Assembly (NCBI GenBank): GCA_965222445.1
Contig: CBDCTY010000002.1
Coordinates: 372,001-436,000 of the forward strand
DNA: 64,000 bases
DNA from: GCA-958296115 sp965222445
GTDB taxonomy: Bacteria; Chloroflexota; Dehalococcoidia; Lucifugimonadales; CAJWER01
Direction: 5' to 3'
The position numbers and the translations under genes were made by a program. Under the pieces are notes generated by a model. That model saw only the letters and a program-made list of their open reading frames with translations, searched no databases and was not told the origin of the DNA. Numbering within the stretch: the stretch's first letter is position 1; every line of letters starts with the position of its first letter. This document shows, in pieces, positions 63,368 through 64,000 of the stretch.

Positions 63368-63672
63368 TCATGCGTCGGATTGCCGGAGAGCCTCCACGTC
63401 CACGCCTTCGGGCAGGTCCCGGTCGGGACGCATCAAGATCCCGTCCCGCAGACCCATCGCCCCGGCAAGGTCAGCAGTAAGAAGAGATGGGCGGGGCTGG
63501 GAGCCACGCCCTTGTTCCGCCACTGCCTGAGCCGGTGGAGGCTTACGCCGAGCAGACGGCCCAGCGCCTTCCAACTCAGCCCGCTCGCCTTCTTGAACCG
63601 CACCAGCCGCTCAGGGAAGTCCGGGGGCAAGTCGACCTCGACGGGCCGGTAGACCCGTTGCTGCACTCCCAC
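63368..63672 (-). pseudogene. HTH array copy 3, probably frameshifted
   Basis: From the GTG at 63672 the frame reads DLPPDFPERLVRFKKASGLS plus WKALGRLLGVSLHRLRQWRN, an HTH, then stops early at 63433. Another frame continues LAGAMGLRDGILMRPDRD to 63368, the expected ending by comparison with copies 2 and 4. A one-base shift near 63470 is likely. The GTG follows GAGGT and lies right after the copy 4 stop. Confidence 0.5.
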
Positions 63673-63676
63673 GGCG

Positions 63677-63964
63677 CTAGACCTCCCGGCAGTCCAGGGT
63701 GAAGCCTACGGCCAGGGGAGGCTGGTACGCGACAACAGGCGGGAGGATGTGTATCCCCAGCAGGATGTAGACGCCGCCGGGGATGCGTGCCGCCAGCTTG
63801 ATGAGGGCGCACAGCCCGTCCCCGCTGGGCCTGGTGCCGTTGCGCCAACGCTGAAGCTGGCGCGGGTCCACTCCGAGGCACGCCGACAGAACGTCCCAGG
63901 AGAGGCCGGTGGCCTCTTTGAAGGCGTCGAGGCGTTCGGAGAAGTCCTCCGGTATGAGCCCGTC
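63677..63964 (-). pseudogene. HTH array copy 4, without a clear start
   Basis: The frame reads GLIPEDFSERLDAFKEATGL plus SWDVLSACLGVDPRQLQRWR, then NGTRPSGDGLCALIKLAARI and GIHILPPVVAYQPPLAVGF. The HTH part lies before the first available GTG (63871), and a TAG precedes the frame at 63965-63967. Either an ATA or CTG start is used or the 5' end is lost. Confidence 0.5.
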
Positions 63965-64000
63965 CTAGACGATGAGGTGGGACGGAAGAAGGCCGCTTCT

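Overview
The window is about 64 kb of GC-rich bacterial DNA with short intergenic gaps, many GTG and TTG starts preceded by GGAGG-type ribosome binding sites, and small dispersed palindromic repeats. Gene content (short-form PurL with separate PurQ, Asp-box propeller protein, GYD and YqeY proteins, D-beta-hydroxybutyrate dehydrogenase, repeats of the type TTCGACAAGCTCAGGGCGAAC) suggests a member of the Chloroflexota, perhaps Dehalococcoidia/SAR202-like. This is an inference; no rRNA or tRNA gene was seen.

Region 1 (1-31.6 kb) is mostly ordinary chromosome: the end of a pxpC-like gene, a DedA-type membrane protein, an amidohydrolase, an aldo/keto reductase, an MntA/HepT toxin-antitoxin pair, an EamA transporter and a giant Asp-box propeller protein. 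A leftward five-gene cluster follows (dehydrogenase, retropepsin-like protease, zinc-ribbon membrane protein, DUF3696 ATPase, PIN-like protein). Then come a DUF4349/PKD lipoprotein, a NUDIX protein, a frameshifted GYD gene, a tandem pair of metallo-beta-lactamase-fold enzymes, a NYN-LOTUS protein, HIT and VOC proteins, and purQ - split EamA transporter - purL. The stretch ends with yqeY, a Gfo/Idh gene bounded by duplicated hicB and NYN pieces, gltX, rluD and lspA.

Region 2 (31.7-39.3 kb) is accessory and decaying: IS66 fragments around two paralogous exported proteins, a damaged IS66 copy, an epimerase fused to a LuxR-type HTH, and a fragment of argS.

Region 3 (39.3-53.0 kb) is a rightward, tightly packed probable defence island: PD-(D/E)XK nuclease, type III-like restriction helicase, VapC-like PIN, DNA methyltransferase (3' frameshift), PHP-SMC ATPase of TrlF type, Schlafen/AlbA-type protein, and a RelE-UvrD fusion that has lost its C-terminal end.

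Region 4 (53.1-64 kb) is a graveyard of mobile DNA: a frameshifted P-loop ATPase of a phage/plasmid-like element, and a HEPN-like gene interrupted by an IS66 element (8-bp target duplication) and by an IS630-like element (TA duplication). Removing both restores one 340-codon frame. An overlapping ribbon-helix-helix gene is cut by a third IS66 copy. A Fic protein with unusual extra domains and a tandem array of four related, mostly decayed HTH genes close the window.
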